From positions 1,212,079 to 1,276,078 of the forward strand of contig NZ_JAKFYQ010000001.1 of the NCBI RefSeq assembly GCF_021533835.1: a stretch of 64,000 nucleotides of DNA, in the 5' to 3' direction. Position 1 is the first letter of the stretch; every line of letters starts with the position of its first letter. The notes beneath the pieces are model-generated. The model was not told the DNA's origin, ran no database searches, and was given only the letters and a program-made list of their open reading frames with translations. The DNA is from Synechococcus sp. Nb3U1. Lineage in GTDB: Bacteria > Cyanobacteriota > Cyanobacteriia > Thermostichales > Thermostichaceae. This document shows, piece by piece, positions 45,527 through 55,522 of the stretch. The translations under genes and the position numbers were made by a program.

Positions 45527-47326
45527 ATGAGCCCCGTTGCCGCATCCGAAGCCACTCGCGCTGGCGTGCCCTTGGCACAGCGTTCCAAAGTTGAACAGAT
45601 CAAGGAAGACAGCCATTTTTTGCGGGATCCTCTGCTGGAGGAGCTAGCCCAGGACACCACCCATTTTTCCGAGGCCGCTATTCAGGTGCTCAAATTTCAC
45701 GGCACCTACCAGCAAGATGACCGGGATGTCCGCCAGCAGCGGCGGCAGGAGGGGTTGGAACGGGCCTACTCGATGATGTTGCGCACCCGGATCCCGGGCG
45801 GACATGTGCCCCCGCAACTTTATCTGACCTTGGATCGGCTGGCGGATCAGTACGGCAACGGCACCCTGCGAGCCACGACGCGGCAGACTTTTCAGCTTCA
45901 CGGGATCCTGAAGAAAGACCTCAAAGCCACCCTGGCCAGCATCCTGCACCAGATGGGATCCACCCTGGCCGCTTGTGGGGATGTGAACCGCAACGTCATG
46001 GCTCCGGTCGCCCCCTATAAGAATCGCCCCGCTTACCGATACGCCCAAGACTACGCCCGCAAGCTGGCGGATTTGCTAGCCCCAAAAACCTCCGCCTACT
46101 ACGACATTTGGGTAGATGGCGAAGCGATCCCGATCCCACCGGTGGATGAGGAGGTGCTGGCGGCGCAGGAGTTTGTCGGCCATGGGGTGCGCCTGGAGGG
46201 CCCCGAGCCTCTGTATGGCCCTGTATACCTGCCACGCAAGTTTAAGGCCGCCATCGCCGTGGCGGGGGAAAACACGGTGGATGTCTATTCTCAAGATTTG
46301 GGCCTCATCGTCCTCACCGACCGCAAAGGACACCTCAAGGGCTTCAATATCGTTGTCGGCGGGGGCATGGGCCGTACCCACGGCAAAGCAGAAACCGAGC
46401 CGCTCCTGGCCCAAAAGCTCTGTTTCGCCCCACCAGAATCGGTCTATCAAATTTGTCAAGCGATTTTGGCGGTGCAGCGGGATCACGGCAACCGCGGCGA
46501 TCGCAAGCAGGCGCGCCTGAAATATCTGGTCAGGAAGTGGGGGATCCGCAAGTTTCGCCGGGTGGTAGAAGAGTATGTCGGGGAAAAACTGCAACGTTCC
46601 CGACCCTTGCCCAAATTTGCCCCCAACAGCGACGATTACCTGGGCTGGCACGAACAGGGGGATGGCCGGTGGTTTCTGGGCCTTTCCATCGAGAATGGCC
46701 GTATCCAAGACAGCCCAACTCGGCAACTGAAAACAGCGCTGCGCCGGATCACGGAAGCCTTTGCCTTGCCCCTGCGGGTGACCCCGACCCAGGATGTACT
46801 GCTCACAGAAATCGAAGACCACCAACGGGATCCGATTAACCAGATCCTCAAATCCCATGGGGTGCTCTCCAAAGAAGAAATTCCCCAGTTGGTGCGTCTG
46901 GCGATGGCCTGTCCCGCTTTGCCCACCTGTGGCCTAGCCATTACCGAGTCGGAACGGGCTTTGCCGGGTTTAGTTCGCCAACTGGATCAGCTGTTACACG
47001 ACCTAGATCTGCAGGATTCTCCCTTTTTGGTGCGCATGACCGGCTGCCCCAATGGCTGTGCCCGCCCCTATCTGGCGGAGTTGGGACTGGTGGGATCCAC
47101 GCCAGAACATTACCAAGTGTGGTTGGGGGCTAGCCCCGAGGGGGATCGCTTGGCTCAGGTGTTTCAAGAACGGGTTCACCTCGACCGGATTGTGCCCCTG
47201 ATGGGATCCCTGTTGCGGCTCTACAAACAAGAACGACACCCCCAGGAAGCCTTCGGGGACTATTGCCACCGGGTGGGAATCCCCTATTTGCGGGCACAGA
47301 TTCAACAAATCCAACAGACTATTTGA
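45527..47326 (+). CDS. sir: Ferredoxin-sulfite reductase Sir
   Basis: This 599-residue enzyme reduces sulfite to sulfide with six electrons from ferredoxin, using siroheme and a 4Fe-4S cluster. The cluster cysteines are in MACPALPTCGLAITESERAL and RMTGCPNGCARPYLAELGLV. The CPALPTC form is that of sulfite, not nitrite, reductase. RTRIPGG and TTRQTFQLHG carry substrate and cofactor residues. GGAGG lies 10 bases before ATG 45527. It stands alone, about 10 kb from the SulP/rhodanese group, and completes the assimilatory sulfur theme. Confidence 0.94.
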   Translation: MSPVAASEATRAGVPLAQRSKVEQIKEDSHFLRDPLLEELAQDTTHFSEAAIQVLKFHGTYQQDDRDVRQQRRQEGLERAYSMMLRTRIPGGHVPPQLYLTLDRLADQYGNGTLRATTRQTFQLHGILKKDLKATLASILHQMGSTLAACGDVNRNVMAPVAPYKNRPAYRYAQDYARKLADLLAPKTSAYYDIWVDGEAIPIPPVDEEVLAAQEFVGHGVRLEGPEPLYGPVYLPRKFKAAIAVAGENTVDVYSQDLGLIVLTDRKGHLKGFNIVVGGGMGRTHGKAETEPLLAQKLCFAPPESVYQICQAILAVQRDHGNRGDRKQARLKYLVRKWGIRKFRRVVEEYVGEKLQRSRPLPKFAPNSDDYLGWHEQGDGRWFLGLSIENGRIQDSPTRQLKTALRRITEAFALPLRVTPTQDVLLTEIEDHQRDPINQILKSHGVLSKEEIPQLVRLAMACPALPTCGLAITESERALPGLVRQLDQLLHDLDLQDSPFLVRMTGCPNGCARPYLAELGLVGSTPEHYQVWLGASPEGDRLAQVFQERVHLDRIVPLMGSLLRLYKQERHPQEAFGDYCHRVGIPYLRAQIQQIQQTI

Positions 47327-47365
47327 AAACTCACTCCCCGCCCTAGCGGCCCACTGTCAATCCCT

Positions 47366-47608
47366 CTACTGAGCACCGAGAGCCGCCAACAGATCATCGG
47401 CCAATAACACCGCGGTATAGGCCAAGACTTGTCGCTGCTCGGGGGGCAAATCGCCAATGGGGGTTTGGGGATTGCTGACGATACCCTGTAACACCATGCT
47501 GGCTACGTATTCCCGTTTAGAAACCCCGGGGCTGGAGATGGTGGGGTTATCGAGCGAGAACTTTTGATGATGCTCGAAGGGAAAGGCATATTCAGAGGCT
47601 AACGGCAT
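47366..47608 (-). CDS. Small hypothetical protein with a phage-family look
   Basis: This 80-residue protein reads GVSKREYVASMVLQGIVSNP then TAVLLADDLLAALGAQ. The pattern of a proline-rich start, then G-x-[ST]-x-R-[ED]-Y-x-A-x-x-x-Q-x, then an alanine/aspartate-rich end, resembles small uncharacterised phage and prophage proteins. No other phage gene is near. ATG 47608 is used. The function is unknown. Confidence 0.5.
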   Translation of the reverse strand: MPLASEYAFPFEHHQKFSLDNPTISSPGVSKREYVASMVLQGIVSNPQTPIGDLPPEQRQVLAYTAVLLADDLLAALGAQ

Positions 47609-47766
47609 CGCTCAACTCCGGGCTTGGGCTTTCCCTATTCTCCCATCTTCTCTCTCTCGGAATTCCGAAAAAAGCGAGGGCTGAAAAAGGGCACAACGGG
47701 TTATCGTATCAAGGGGATCCCTGTGTGGGGGGATAATCCGGGTTGCTCTCCCTTGGAAACATTGAT

Positions 47767-49593
47767 ATGCATCTGAGCGAATCCTTTCGGCGCACCAAGA
47801 TTGTCGCCACTATCGGCCCCGCCAGCTTGGATCCCATCATTTTGCGGGAGATGATCTTACAGGGGGCTACGACTCTTCGCCTTAACTTTTCCCATGGGGA
47901 GCATGAGCTGCACCGCCGCAGCATTCGCCTGATCCGCCAAACCTCGATGGACTTGGGCATTCAAGTCGCCATTTTACAAGACCTCCAAGGCCCCAAAATT
48001 CGCTTGGGTAAGTTTGCCGAAGGCCCGATTGCCCTCAAAGCAGGGGATCCCTTTGTACTGACCAGCCAACCGATTGCCGGATCCCAGGAACGCAGCTGGG
48101 TCACCTATGACAAATTGGCCCAGGAGGTACCAGAGGGGGCAACCATTCTCCTGGATGATGGCCGGGTGGAAATGCGGGTGGAGGCGGTGGATCCCGAAGC
48201 AGGTGAACTGTTTTGTCGCACCATCGTCGGCGGTACCCTCTCCAATAACAAGGGGGTCAATTTCCCGGGTGTGCGCCTCAGCATCCGTGCCGTCACCCAG
48301 AAAGACAAAGAAGACCTCTACTTTGGCCTCAATCAAGGGGTAGATTGGGTGGCCCTCAGCTTTGTGCGGGAGCCTTCCGATGTTTTAGAACTGCGGGAAC
48401 TGATGACAGCCGTTGGCAAACGGATCCCGATCATCGTCAAGATCGAGAAACACGAAGCCATCGAACAACTAGCGGAGATCTTGGCTCTCAGTGATGGGGT
48501 CATGGTGGCCCGTGGGGATCTGGGTGTGGAGCTGCCCGCCGAAGATGTGCCGATTTTGCAAAAGCGGATGATCGCCCTCTCCAACTGTTTGGGGATCCCG
48601 GTAATCACCGCCACCCAAATGCTCGACAGCATGGCCCATAGCCCTCGCCCCACCCGTGCCGAAATTTCTGATGTGGCCAACGCCATTTTGGATGGCACCG
48701 ATGCCGTCATGCTCTCCAATGAGACCGCAGTGGGCAAATATCCTGTCGAAGCTGTCGCCACCATGGCCCGTATTGCCGTCCGCACCGAGCAGGATTACTT
48801 CGGCCCGACCTACACAGAACGGCGCCAGCAAATTCGCTCCCTCACCCTACAGGAATTGGGCCAGCGCAATGGCAATGTTCCGACCCGACAAAGCCTGATC
48901 CCTGACTCCATTAGTCGGGCTGTAGGTGAGATCGCCCGCGAGTTGGATGCTGTCGCCATTATGACCCTGACCAAAACCGGGGCTACAGCCCGGAATGTCT
49001 CCAAATTTCGTCCACGCACCCCAATCCTGGCCATAACCCCGCACGTAGAAGTGGCACGGCGCATGCAGTTGGTTTGGGGGGTACGCCCGCTGCTGGTGAT
49101 GGATTTGGCCACCACTCGCCAGACTTTTCAAACCGCCATCAGCCTGGCCCAGGAAGATGGCTTGCTCAATGATGGGGACTTAGTGGTGCTGAGTGCGGGT
49201 ACCTTGCCGGGGGTAGCCGGATCTACCGATCTGATCAAGGTGGATGTGGTGAAATCTGTGGTGGCTCAAGGCAAAGGCTTTGGCAAAGGCATGGTTAGCG
49301 GCCCGGCTCGCATCGTTAAGTCTAGCCTCGATTCCAATAAGCTCAGTGCCGGCGATATTTTGGTGGCTCAATCTACTGATGCCAGTTATGTGGAGGCGAT
49401 TAAACAGGCAGCCGGGGTGATCACCGAAGAAGAAGGCTCCTCCTCCCATGCGGCGGTGATTGGCTCGCGGTTGGGGGTGCCGGTGTTGGTGGGGGTGAAG
49501 AATGCCACTCGCCTAATCCGGGATGGGGCAATTGTCACCTTGGATGCAGAAAAAGGGGTGGTCACCTCTGGTGCAGATGGCTTGGGGTTCTAG
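47767..49593 (+). CDS. pyk: Pyruvate kinase with C-terminal PEP-utilizer-like domain
   Basis: This glycolytic enzyme catalyses PEP + ADP to pyruvate + ATP. The 608-residue protein has the TIM barrel with RRTKIVATIGPASLDP, the substrate signature IVKIEKHEAIEQL (containing the catalytic lysine) and GDLGVEL, and MARGDLG-like binding loops, followed by the pyruvate kinase C-domain (about 360-480). An extra C-terminal module (about 500-605) with EEGSSSHAAVIGSRLGVPVL resembles the phosphohistidine domain of PEP synthase. That module also occurs in Bacillus-type pyruvate kinases. ATG 47767 starts at the conserved N-terminus; TTG 47743 lies upstream. Confidence 0.94.
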   Translation: MHLSESFRRTKIVATIGPASLDPIILREMILQGATTLRLNFSHGEHELHRRSIRLIRQTSMDLGIQVAILQDLQGPKIRLGKFAEGPIALKAGDPFVLTSQPIAGSQERSWVTYDKLAQEVPEGATILLDDGRVEMRVEAVDPEAGELFCRTIVGGTLSNNKGVNFPGVRLSIRAVTQKDKEDLYFGLNQGVDWVALSFVREPSDVLELRELMTAVGKRIPIIVKIEKHEAIEQLAEILALSDGVMVARGDLGVELPAEDVPILQKRMIALSNCLGIPVITATQMLDSMAHSPRPTRAEISDVANAILDGTDAVMLSNETAVGKYPVEAVATMARIAVRTEQDYFGPTYTERRQQIRSLTLQELGQRNGNVPTRQSLIPDSISRAVGEIARELDAVAIMTLTKTGATARNVSKFRPRTPILAITPHVEVARRMQLVWGVRPLLVMDLATTRQTFQTAISLAQEDGLLNDGDLVVLSAGTLPGVAGSTDLIKVDVVKSVVAQGKGFGKGMVSGPARIVKSSLDSNKLSAGDILVAQSTDASYVEAIKQAAGVITEEEGSSSHAAVIGSRLGVPVLVGVKNATRLIRDGAIVTLDAEKGVVTSGADGLGF

Positions 49594-49719
49594 GAACCTG
49601 CCCTTCTTTTTATTTTTTTATTTTATTTATCAATTATTTTTATTTATCAAGCTCGGTAGTCTACTTCCCATTGGCTTTTGCTGCTCGCTTGGATGGCAAA
49701 GTTGTTGGAGTGCTGAGCT

Positions 49720-49899
49720 ATGGCAGCTCAGGAGCGCTCTCAGGTTCGGCAGCGCTGGCTGGTCAGCCACAAAGGGCATCTGGATTTTCTCCAGAGCCAA
49801 GGGCGCCTGACAAAGAATTTGCAGAAGCAATTCGAGGAGAAGCAAAAACGCTGGGGTGAGCCTATCCCTTGCTTGAGACTCACCACCACCAGGGTTTGA
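49720..49899 (+). CDS. Possible 59-residue basic small protein
   Basis: ATG 49720 to TGA 49899 encodes MAAQERSQVRQRWLVSHKGH and a glutamine/lysine-rich helix. Upstream (49610-49650) is a run of T-rich DNA that may include the pyk terminator. There is no recognised family, and the end overlaps the convergent pentapeptide gene by 20 bases. Confidence 0.25.
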   Translation: MAAQERSQVRQRWLVSHKGHLDFLQSQGRLTKNLQKQFEEKQKRWGEPIPCLRLTTTRV

Positions 49900-50995
49900 G
49901 GGGTGTGCCGTCGGGAAAAATTACTCCTGTGATCAGAGTGGCGCTGTGTTTCAGCCCCTCAATCAGGGATCCCTCCAGGTTGGCCTGGTCTAGATTGGCC
50001 CGGCTGATATCCGCCCGCCGCAGATTGGCCCCCTGAAACTGAGCGTGGCGCAGTTCTGTGCCGGTGAGATCGGCCCCCTCCAAGTCGGCATTTTGTAGAT
50101 TGGCCCCCCGCAAATCGGCGCGGTGTAGGTAGGCCCCCCGCAAATCGGCCCCTTCCAGGTTGGATCCCCGTAGATCGGCTCCATTGAGGTCAGAATCCCG
50201 CAACTTGATTTGGCAGAGCACCAAATCCCGCAAATCCGCTTTGCTCAAGTCTTGACCGGAGAGATCTTGCCCCTGGCCTCCGTAGTTTTGTAAATGCCAG
50301 ATGTGGCGCAGCCGCTCTTCTAGGAGGGTTTCTTCGGAAAGTTGGGATCCCCGCAGGCTGGTGCCGCTCACCTTTACCCCCCGCAAATCGGCTCCCCGCA
50401 GATCCGCCCCTTTCAGATCCGCCCCACTCAGTTTGACCCGTTGCAAATCTGCCTGGCGAAAATCGGTTTGCTGCAGTTTGGCGCCGCTGAAGTTACAAAA
50501 GCGCAAATGGGATCCCCGCAGGTTGGCCTCCAGCAGATTTATCCCCCCCAGGCGGGCTTCCTGGAGATCGGCATTTTCTAGATCCGCATAGGAAAAATTC
50601 CGTTCTCCACGCCGGTAGGCCACGATCACCCCTTGGGATCCCCCCACCGGACGAAATGGGCTGTAAGTGCGACAGGCTGCCTGAGCTTCCGGTTGCTGCA
50701 ATTGAGACAATAAGCGCCAAGCCGCCAAGCGTACCGCCCAAGAGCTGTTGCTGGCCAAAGCCTCGATCAAATGGGTTAGGCCCGCCGGCCCGTAGTTGAG
50801 CAACTGGGGCAAAGTGGCCAAGCGCACGGCTTCGTCAGCATGGGTCAGTCGCCGTTGTACGCCTTCAATCCCCCCTAAAACCAGAGCATGGCTAGGAGCA
50901 CTCCCGACCGATCGTTGCCCCCCCAACACCAGATCCCAAGAGGTTGGCCGGGATCCCTGGCTGATGCCAACAGCTGGCTGGGGGTTACCTGTCAT
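49880..50995 (-). CDS. Pentapeptide-repeat protein with N-terminal HEAT-like segment
   Basis: This 371-residue protein has HEAT-like helices at about 40-105 (EAVRLATLPQLLNYGPAG, AVRLAAWRLLSQL). A long right-handed quadrilateral beta-helix of A(D/N)LxX pentapeptides follows (about 130-355, for example GADLKGADLRGADLRGVKVS and ADLRGAYLHRADLRGANLQ), with a short break near 230-250. Such proteins are common in cyanobacteria; the role is unknown, with scaffolding or nucleic-acid mimicry suggested in some relatives. ATG 50995 is a clear start. It is followed on the same strand by nothing closely spaced. Confidence 0.88.
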   Translation of the reverse strand: MTGNPQPAVGISQGSRPTSWDLVLGGQRSVGSAPSHALVLGGIEGVQRRLTHADEAVRLATLPQLLNYGPAGLTHLIEALASNSSWAVRLAAWRLLSQLQQPEAQAACRTYSPFRPVGGSQGVIVAYRRGERNFSYADLENADLQEARLGGINLLEANLRGSHLRFCNFSGAKLQQTDFRQADLQRVKLSGADLKGADLRGADLRGVKVSGTSLRGSQLSEETLLEERLRHIWHLQNYGGQGQDLSGQDLSKADLRDLVLCQIKLRDSDLNGADLRGSNLEGADLRGAYLHRADLRGANLQNADLEGADLTGTELRHAQFQGANLRRADISRANLDQANLEGSLIEGLKHSATLITGVIFPDGTPLKPWWW

Positions 50996-51019
50996 GAGCG
51001 GATCCTGATGTCTTCTGGT

Positions 51020-51394
51020 CTAGACCCAACGCCCTACCACCACCCGGATGGTGCCATCTTCCAATCGTTCTTCCGCCTCGATGGCATAGCCCTGTTGTCG
51101 AGCCGAGCGCAACAAACTTTTGTGGGCATAGCGCTGCAGAATCGGTTCCAGAAAAGCCTGTTGATCGATTTTGGCTCCCCACAGATCCGCCACCAATTCG
51201 TAGTGATCGCCGTTACGTCGGAAGCCTAGGTCATAGCCATTTTTCTGACGAATCACAAAGTCGGCGCGGGTGCGATTCCACAGATAGCCCCGCAAACTGG
51301 CATTCCGCTCCACCCGATAGCCCAGCTCTTGTAGGGTTTCGGCGAGTAACTCCGCATCTTTAATCTGCACTTGAAGGGTGGTGAAATGAGACAT
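51020..51394 (-). CDS. ycf35: Ycf35 / DUF1257 family protein
   Basis: This 124-residue soluble protein begins MSHFTTLQVQIKDAELLAET and contains GYDLGFRRNGDHYELVADLW, hallmarks of the DUF1257 family, which is conserved in cyanobacteria and in red algal plastids as Ycf35. Its biochemical role is not established. ATG 51394 is the natural start. The pentapeptide-repeat gene follows 24 bases downstream on the same strand, so the two may be co-transcribed. Confidence 0.9.
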   Translation of the reverse strand: MSHFTTLQVQIKDAELLAETLQELGYRVERNASLRGYLWNRTRADFVIRQKNGYDLGFRRNGDHYELVADLWGAKIDQQAFLEPILQRYAHKSLLRSARQQGYAIEAEERLEDGTIRVVVGRWV

Positions 51395-51511
51395 GATTCA
51401 GCAATGCTGCTCATCAAGATGGGTACAGGATCCTCACTATAAAAGCGCTCTTGCGGGTAGAGAGAAAAGTTTAAGGAGCGTCACAAAAACGGATCCCCGG
51501 CTGCACAGCGC

Positions 51512-52657
51512 TCATACCTCCTGCGCTGAACTTCCCGGCTGGAGATCAGGATGACTTTCTTCTGGGGCTTGCAGGCTATCCGACCCATCTAGGCCACTGT
51601 CTAGCATTAACAAGGCTCGCGTCCGGGATCCCTGCCAGGGATCCAGCACATCCCGAATCAGTACCTCCTGGATCCACACCTGCACAATCGCTGCCAAAGG
51701 CACCGCCAAAAACAGGCCCAGCACCCCGAAGAAAAAGGCCGAGGTAATTTGGGCCACCAAGGTTAGGGCAGGCAAAAGGGAGACCTGCCGCGACATGACG
51801 ATCGGCGTGAAGACGCTGCTTTCCAACTGTTGGATCAGGATGTACAGCCCTAGCACCGCCAAGGACTTCCAAGGGGCATCCGTCAAGGCCACCAGCATGG
51901 GAGCAAACACACTCAGAGTGGGACCGATATTGGGGATAAAGTTAAACACCCCCGCCAGCACCGCATTGGCCAGGATCAGGGGTACCCCCAAAATCCACAG
52001 TCCGATTCCACTCAGCAACATCACCAATGTGCTGGTGAGCATGATCCCCAGTAGCCAACCCCGCAAAGCCAACTCACAGCGCTTCAAGATATAGCGAATG
52101 CGGGGCCGATAAAAAGCCGGGAACACCGAGACAAAGGCGCGATTGTAGGCCTGGGGATTCACCAGCAGCAAAAGGGTGAGGATGATTACAAACAGCAGAT
52201 TCAGCAAGGTGGCAAAAAAGGCGGTAAACGACTGCGAGAAAAAGTCTCGCGCCTGCCGCACCAGCTCCGTGGCCTGAGGTACCAAGCTATTGGCCAATTC
52301 CCGCAACGTTGGTAGCTCGATATCCGTCGGCAAAGAAAGGATGAAGGTCTCAATCAACCGTTGCGCCTGGAAGATCCCATCCGGAACCACATCGGTAAAC
52401 AGCCGCCCCAACTGATCCGCCAAGGGGGGCACCACAATCAATCCCACCAAGATTGTCCCCACCAAAACCGTCAGGCCGGTGATGGCGATCGAGGGGCCCC
52501 GCCGAAAGCCATAGCGTTGTGGGATCTGGGCCAGAGTATCCAGCGCCACCGCCAACACGATTGCCCCGAACACCAACAAGACAATCTGCCGGATCTGCCA
52601 GAGCAGAACCAGCAACCCTAGCAATGCCCCCAACCCCAACCACTGGGCGAATGTCAC
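51512..52657 (-). CDS. AI-2E/PerM family membrane protein
   Basis: This 381-residue transporter-like protein has about eight helices in the paired arrangement of the PerM/YdiK/TqsA family, with the family motifs FNFIPNIGPTLSVFAPMLVAL (here a 20-residue part is clear) and QQLESSVFTPIVMSRQVSL. Members include the AI-2 exporter TqsA and Na+/H+ antiporter-like proteins; the substrate is unknown here. The start codon is GTG 52657. The C-terminal 35 residues are polar and variable. Confidence 0.88.
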   Translation of the reverse strand: MTFAQWLGLGALLGLLVLLWQIRQIVLLVFGAIVLAVALDTLAQIPQRYGFRRGPSIAITGLTVLVGTILVGLIVVPPLADQLGRLFTDVVPDGIFQAQRLIETFILSLPTDIELPTLRELANSLVPQATELVRQARDFFSQSFTAFFATLLNLLFVIILTLLLLVNPQAYNRAFVSVFPAFYRPRIRYILKRCELALRGWLLGIMLTSTLVMLLSGIGLWILGVPLILANAVLAGVFNFIPNIGPTLSVFAPMLVALTDAPWKSLAVLGLYILIQQLESSVFTPIVMSRQVSLLPALTLVAQITSAFFFGVLGLFLAVPLAAIVQVWIQEVLIRDVLDPWQGSRTRALLMLDSGLDGSDSLQAPEESHPDLQPGSSAQEV

Positions 52658-52867
52658 GGCTCAACCCAACACCTCTGTTCGCCCTATCGTCGCATATTCG
52701 TGCCGGAACAGGGGATAGCCTCCAGGAAGGGATCCCTTTGTGGACGGCCAGGTATTGTCTTTTCTTGGGAAGTTGAGAAGGATCGGGATAGAAACTGTCC
52801 CTGCTGACCCTTGGCTGTAGTTGCAAGGATTTTGATAAGGTTCCAGGCAACCTCCTCTTGAGCCTCT

Positions 52868-54115
52868 ATGCGCGATCCCATCCCTTTAGAAGCCGCCTTG
52901 GCCCTAGCCAATCTGACCGACGAAGCTCCTCTCCTTTCGGTGGGCGGGGTATCCGGCTACCTACAGTCTTTGTTGAGCGGGGATCCCTACTTGATACGCC
53001 TGTGGGTGACGGGGGAAGTCTCCAGTTGCAATCGCAGCCGCAATGGGCATCTGTTTCTTACCCTGACGGATCCAGAAACAGGCGATGCCTTGAGTGGGGT
53101 GATCTGGCAGAGTCAAACCGCCAAGCTGAGCTTCTGGCCGGAAGTGGGGCAGCAGGTGATCGTGCTCGGTCAGGTGGGCATCTACAGCCGTGGCAGCACC
53201 TATCGCATTGTTATTTGGCAATTATTACCTGCCGGAGCAGGACTTCTGGCGCTGCGATTCCAACAACTCAAAGCCCGCCTCAGTGCCGAAGGTCTATTCG
53301 ACAATCAACGGCCTCTGCCCGCACACCCTCAGTGCATTGGGATCGTCAGTTCGCCCAATGCCGCCGGTTGGGGAGATATTCAACGTACCCTCAACCATCG
53401 CTACCCAGGGCTACGGGTGCTGTTTTCCCCGGCTCAAGTTCAGGGAGATGCGGCTCCTGAGTCGATTGTGCAGGCTATTCAACGGGTAGAACGGGATGGA
53501 CGGGCGGAGGTGCTTTTGGTGGCGCGGGGAGGGGGAGCAAGCGAAGATTTGGCCTGTTTTAACGATGAACGGGTGGTGCGGGCGATCGCCGAATGTCGGA
53601 TCCCGGTGCTCACAGGTATCGGGCACCAGCGGGATGAAACCCTAGCCGACTATGCTGCCGACTATGCTGCCCATACCCCAACCGCAGCTGCTGAGCGGAT
53701 CGTGCCGGATCTGGGGGAATTGCAACACCAGGGATCCCAGCTACGGCAAACCTTAATCAACCGCATCAGCCAAGTGCTCCATAGGGCTCAGCAGCACCTC
53801 AACCACACCCAGCAGCATCTGGCCCTAGTCCATCCAGACCGGTTGCTCCAAGCTGCCCAAGACCGCCTGATCCAACAGCGCCAACGCCTGATCCAATCCT
53901 TACGGCATCATCTCCACCAGCAGCACCAGCAGCAACAGGCTCTGCGGGATCACCTGCAAGCCCTTGACCCGGAAGCCGTGCTCAGACGAGGCTATGCTCT
54001 GGTACGGGATGAACAGGGATCCCTGATCCGCACCCATCATCTGCCACCCCAGACCCGCTTGGTGATACAACTGGCCTTGGGAAGCCTGCGGGTACAAGTG
54101 GAGGAGGAAGCATGA
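52868..54115 (+). CDS. xseA: Exodeoxyribonuclease VII large subunit XseA
   Basis: This is the catalytic subunit of exonuclease VII, which degrades single-stranded DNA. The 415-residue protein has an N-terminal OB fold (LWVTGEVSSCNRSRNGHLFL, about 40-60) and the catalytic domain (IGIVSSPNAAGWGDI, VARGGGASEDLACFNDERVV, VLTGIGHQRDETLADYAAD). A glutamine/histidine-rich coiled coil (about 290-360) and a C-terminal DPEAVLRRGYALV complete it. The start is ATG 52868. It overlaps xseB by ATGA, coupling the two subunits. Confidence 0.95.
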   Translation: MRDPIPLEAALALANLTDEAPLLSVGGVSGYLQSLLSGDPYLIRLWVTGEVSSCNRSRNGHLFLTLTDPETGDALSGVIWQSQTAKLSFWPEVGQQVIVLGQVGIYSRGSTYRIVIWQLLPAGAGLLALRFQQLKARLSAEGLFDNQRPLPAHPQCIGIVSSPNAAGWGDIQRTLNHRYPGLRVLFSPAQVQGDAAPESIVQAIQRVERDGRAEVLLVARGGGASEDLACFNDERVVRAIAECRIPVLTGIGHQRDETLADYAADYAAHTPTAAAERIVPDLGELQHQGSQLRQTLINRISQVLHRAQQHLNHTQQHLALVHPDRLLQAAQDRLIQQRQRLIQSLRHHLHQQHQQQQALRDHLQALDPEAVLRRGYALVRDEQGSLIRTHHLPPQTRLVIQLALGSLRVQVEEEA

Positions 54116-54354
54116 AACAGCGTCAAGGTGGGGATCCCTGGCGTTATGAAGTTGCGATTGCCGAAGTGGAAACCCTGATCGATCAGATTGAGTCGGGGGA
54201 GTTGGATCTGGCGGAAGTGGTGGAGCGCTTTCAGCAGGCCGCCCAAACTCTGAAAACCTGTGAAGCCTTCCTCCAGCAAAAGCGCCAACAGGTGGAAATC
54301 ATCATTGAGCAACTAGAGCAAGTGGATCAAGCAGAGGAGCTGGAGGAGTTTTAG
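54112..54354 (+). CDS. xseB: Exodeoxyribonuclease VII small subunit XseB
   Basis: This 80-residue helical hairpin subunit decorates the XseA coiled coil. The family core VETLIDQIESGELDLAEVVE is clear, followed by the second helix ending in an acidic tail. ATG 54112 overlaps the xseA stop (ATGA), and the size is normal for the family. folD follows after 85 bases. Confidence 0.93.
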   Translation: MKQRQGGDPWRYEVAIAEVETLIDQIESGELDLAEVVERFQQAAQTLKTCEAFLQQKRQQVEIIIEQLEQVDQAEELEEF

Positions 54355-54439
54355 GGATCCCTGCCCTTGATCTTGGCGACTTCCCCCCTTTCCGTCTGAT
54401 TCACTGGTTTTGTCTTTATCCTGAGAGGCTGGCTCGAAT

Positions 54440-55309
54440 ATGTCCGCGAAGATCCTGGATGGCAAGGCCCTAGCGGCTCGCCTGCAAGCCGAGATGGCAG
54501 AGCAGGTACAAGCCTGGATCCCTCAGGTGGGTCGTCCGCCGGGATTGGCAGTGTTGCGTGTCGGGGGGGATCCTGCCAGTGCTGTTTATGTACGGGGAAA
54601 GGAGCGGGCCTGCGAGCGGGTGGGTATGGCCTCTTTTGGCCAGCATTTTCCTGTGGAGACACCCCCTGCTCAGTTGCTCGACACCATTCTCCGGCTGAAC
54701 CAGGATGAGCGCATCGACGGGCTCTTGGTTCAGTTACCTCTACCCCCCGGCTGGGATCCGATCCCACCCCTATTGGCCATCGACCCTGACAAGGATGTGG
54801 ATGGGTTGCACCCGACGAACTTGGGGCGGCTAGTGCGCGGGGAGCCGGGCTTGCAAAGCTGTACACCTCTGGGGGTGATGCGCCTGTTGCAGGCCGAAGG
54901 GATCCCGATTGCCGGCCAAAAGGCCGTGGTGGTAGGGCGCAGCATTTTGGTAGGCAAACCCTTGAGCTTGATGTTGTTGGCTGCCGATGCCACGGTTACC
55001 GTGGCTCATTCTCGCACTCCAGATTTAGCTGATGTGACCCGTCGTGCCGACATTGTGGTAGTGGCGGTGGGCAAACCCCGTTTGCTGTCTGCCGACATGG
55101 TCAAGCCAGGGGCAGTGGTGATCGATGTGGGCATCAACCGCACCCTAACCCCCGAAGGATCCAGCCAATTGGTGGGCGATGTCTGCTACGAAGAGGTGAA
55201 AGAGGTAGCAGCAGCCATTACCCCTGTGCCGGGAGGTGTGGGGCCGATGACGGTGACAATGCTGTTGCACAACACCCTTGAGAGTTACCGACTGCGGAAT
55301 TGCCGATAA
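54440..55309 (+). CDS. folD: Bifunctional methylenetetrahydrofolate dehydrogenase/cyclohydrolase FolD
   Basis: This enzyme interconverts methylene-, methenyl- and formyl-tetrahydrofolate with NADP. The 289-residue protein has the catalytic [13 protein letters not shown] segment, here with Lys in place at VRGK, the substrate motif [25 protein letters not shown], the Rossmann motif [17 protein letters not shown] and the C-terminal [14 protein letters not shown]. The start is ATG 54440. It follows xseA-xseB on the same strand and links to the glycine cleavage P-protein at 60 kb through one-carbon metabolism. Confidence 0.96.
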   Translation: MSAKILDGKALAARLQAEMAEQVQAWIPQVGRPPGLAVLRVGGDPASAVYVRGKERACERVGMASFGQHFPVETPPAQLLDTILRLNQDERIDGLLVQLPLPPGWDPIPPLLAIDPDKDVDGLHPTNLGRLVRGEPGLQSCTPLGVMRLLQAEGIPIAGQKAVVVGRSILVGKPLSLMLLAADATVTVAHSRTPDLADVTRRADIVVVAVGKPRLLSADMVKPGAVVIDVGINRTLTPEGSSQLVGDVCYEEVKEVAAAITPVPGGVGPMTVTMLLHNTLESYRLRNCR

Positions 55310-55522
55310 CACGCCGATGACAGATGTGATTTCTGCTGTGCATCCTGCCAGTAAGTCCTCCTTTGGGATCCGCTTCCCTTTCCAACCTTGAGCATCCTAG
55401 AGCACCTGATAGTCCAGGCCAGGTTTTGGATCCCTTCCTAACTCAGGAGCACTCTTCGCTTCAAAGCTCCAAAAGTTATACTGGTGGCAACAAATGTTGA
55501 ACAAACTTATCGGATTGTCCCC

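Noticed and set aside
45527-47326. Assignment as ferredoxin-nitrite reductase NirA
   Set aside because: The cluster motif CPALPTC and the TGCPNGCARPY segment are those of sulfite reductase.
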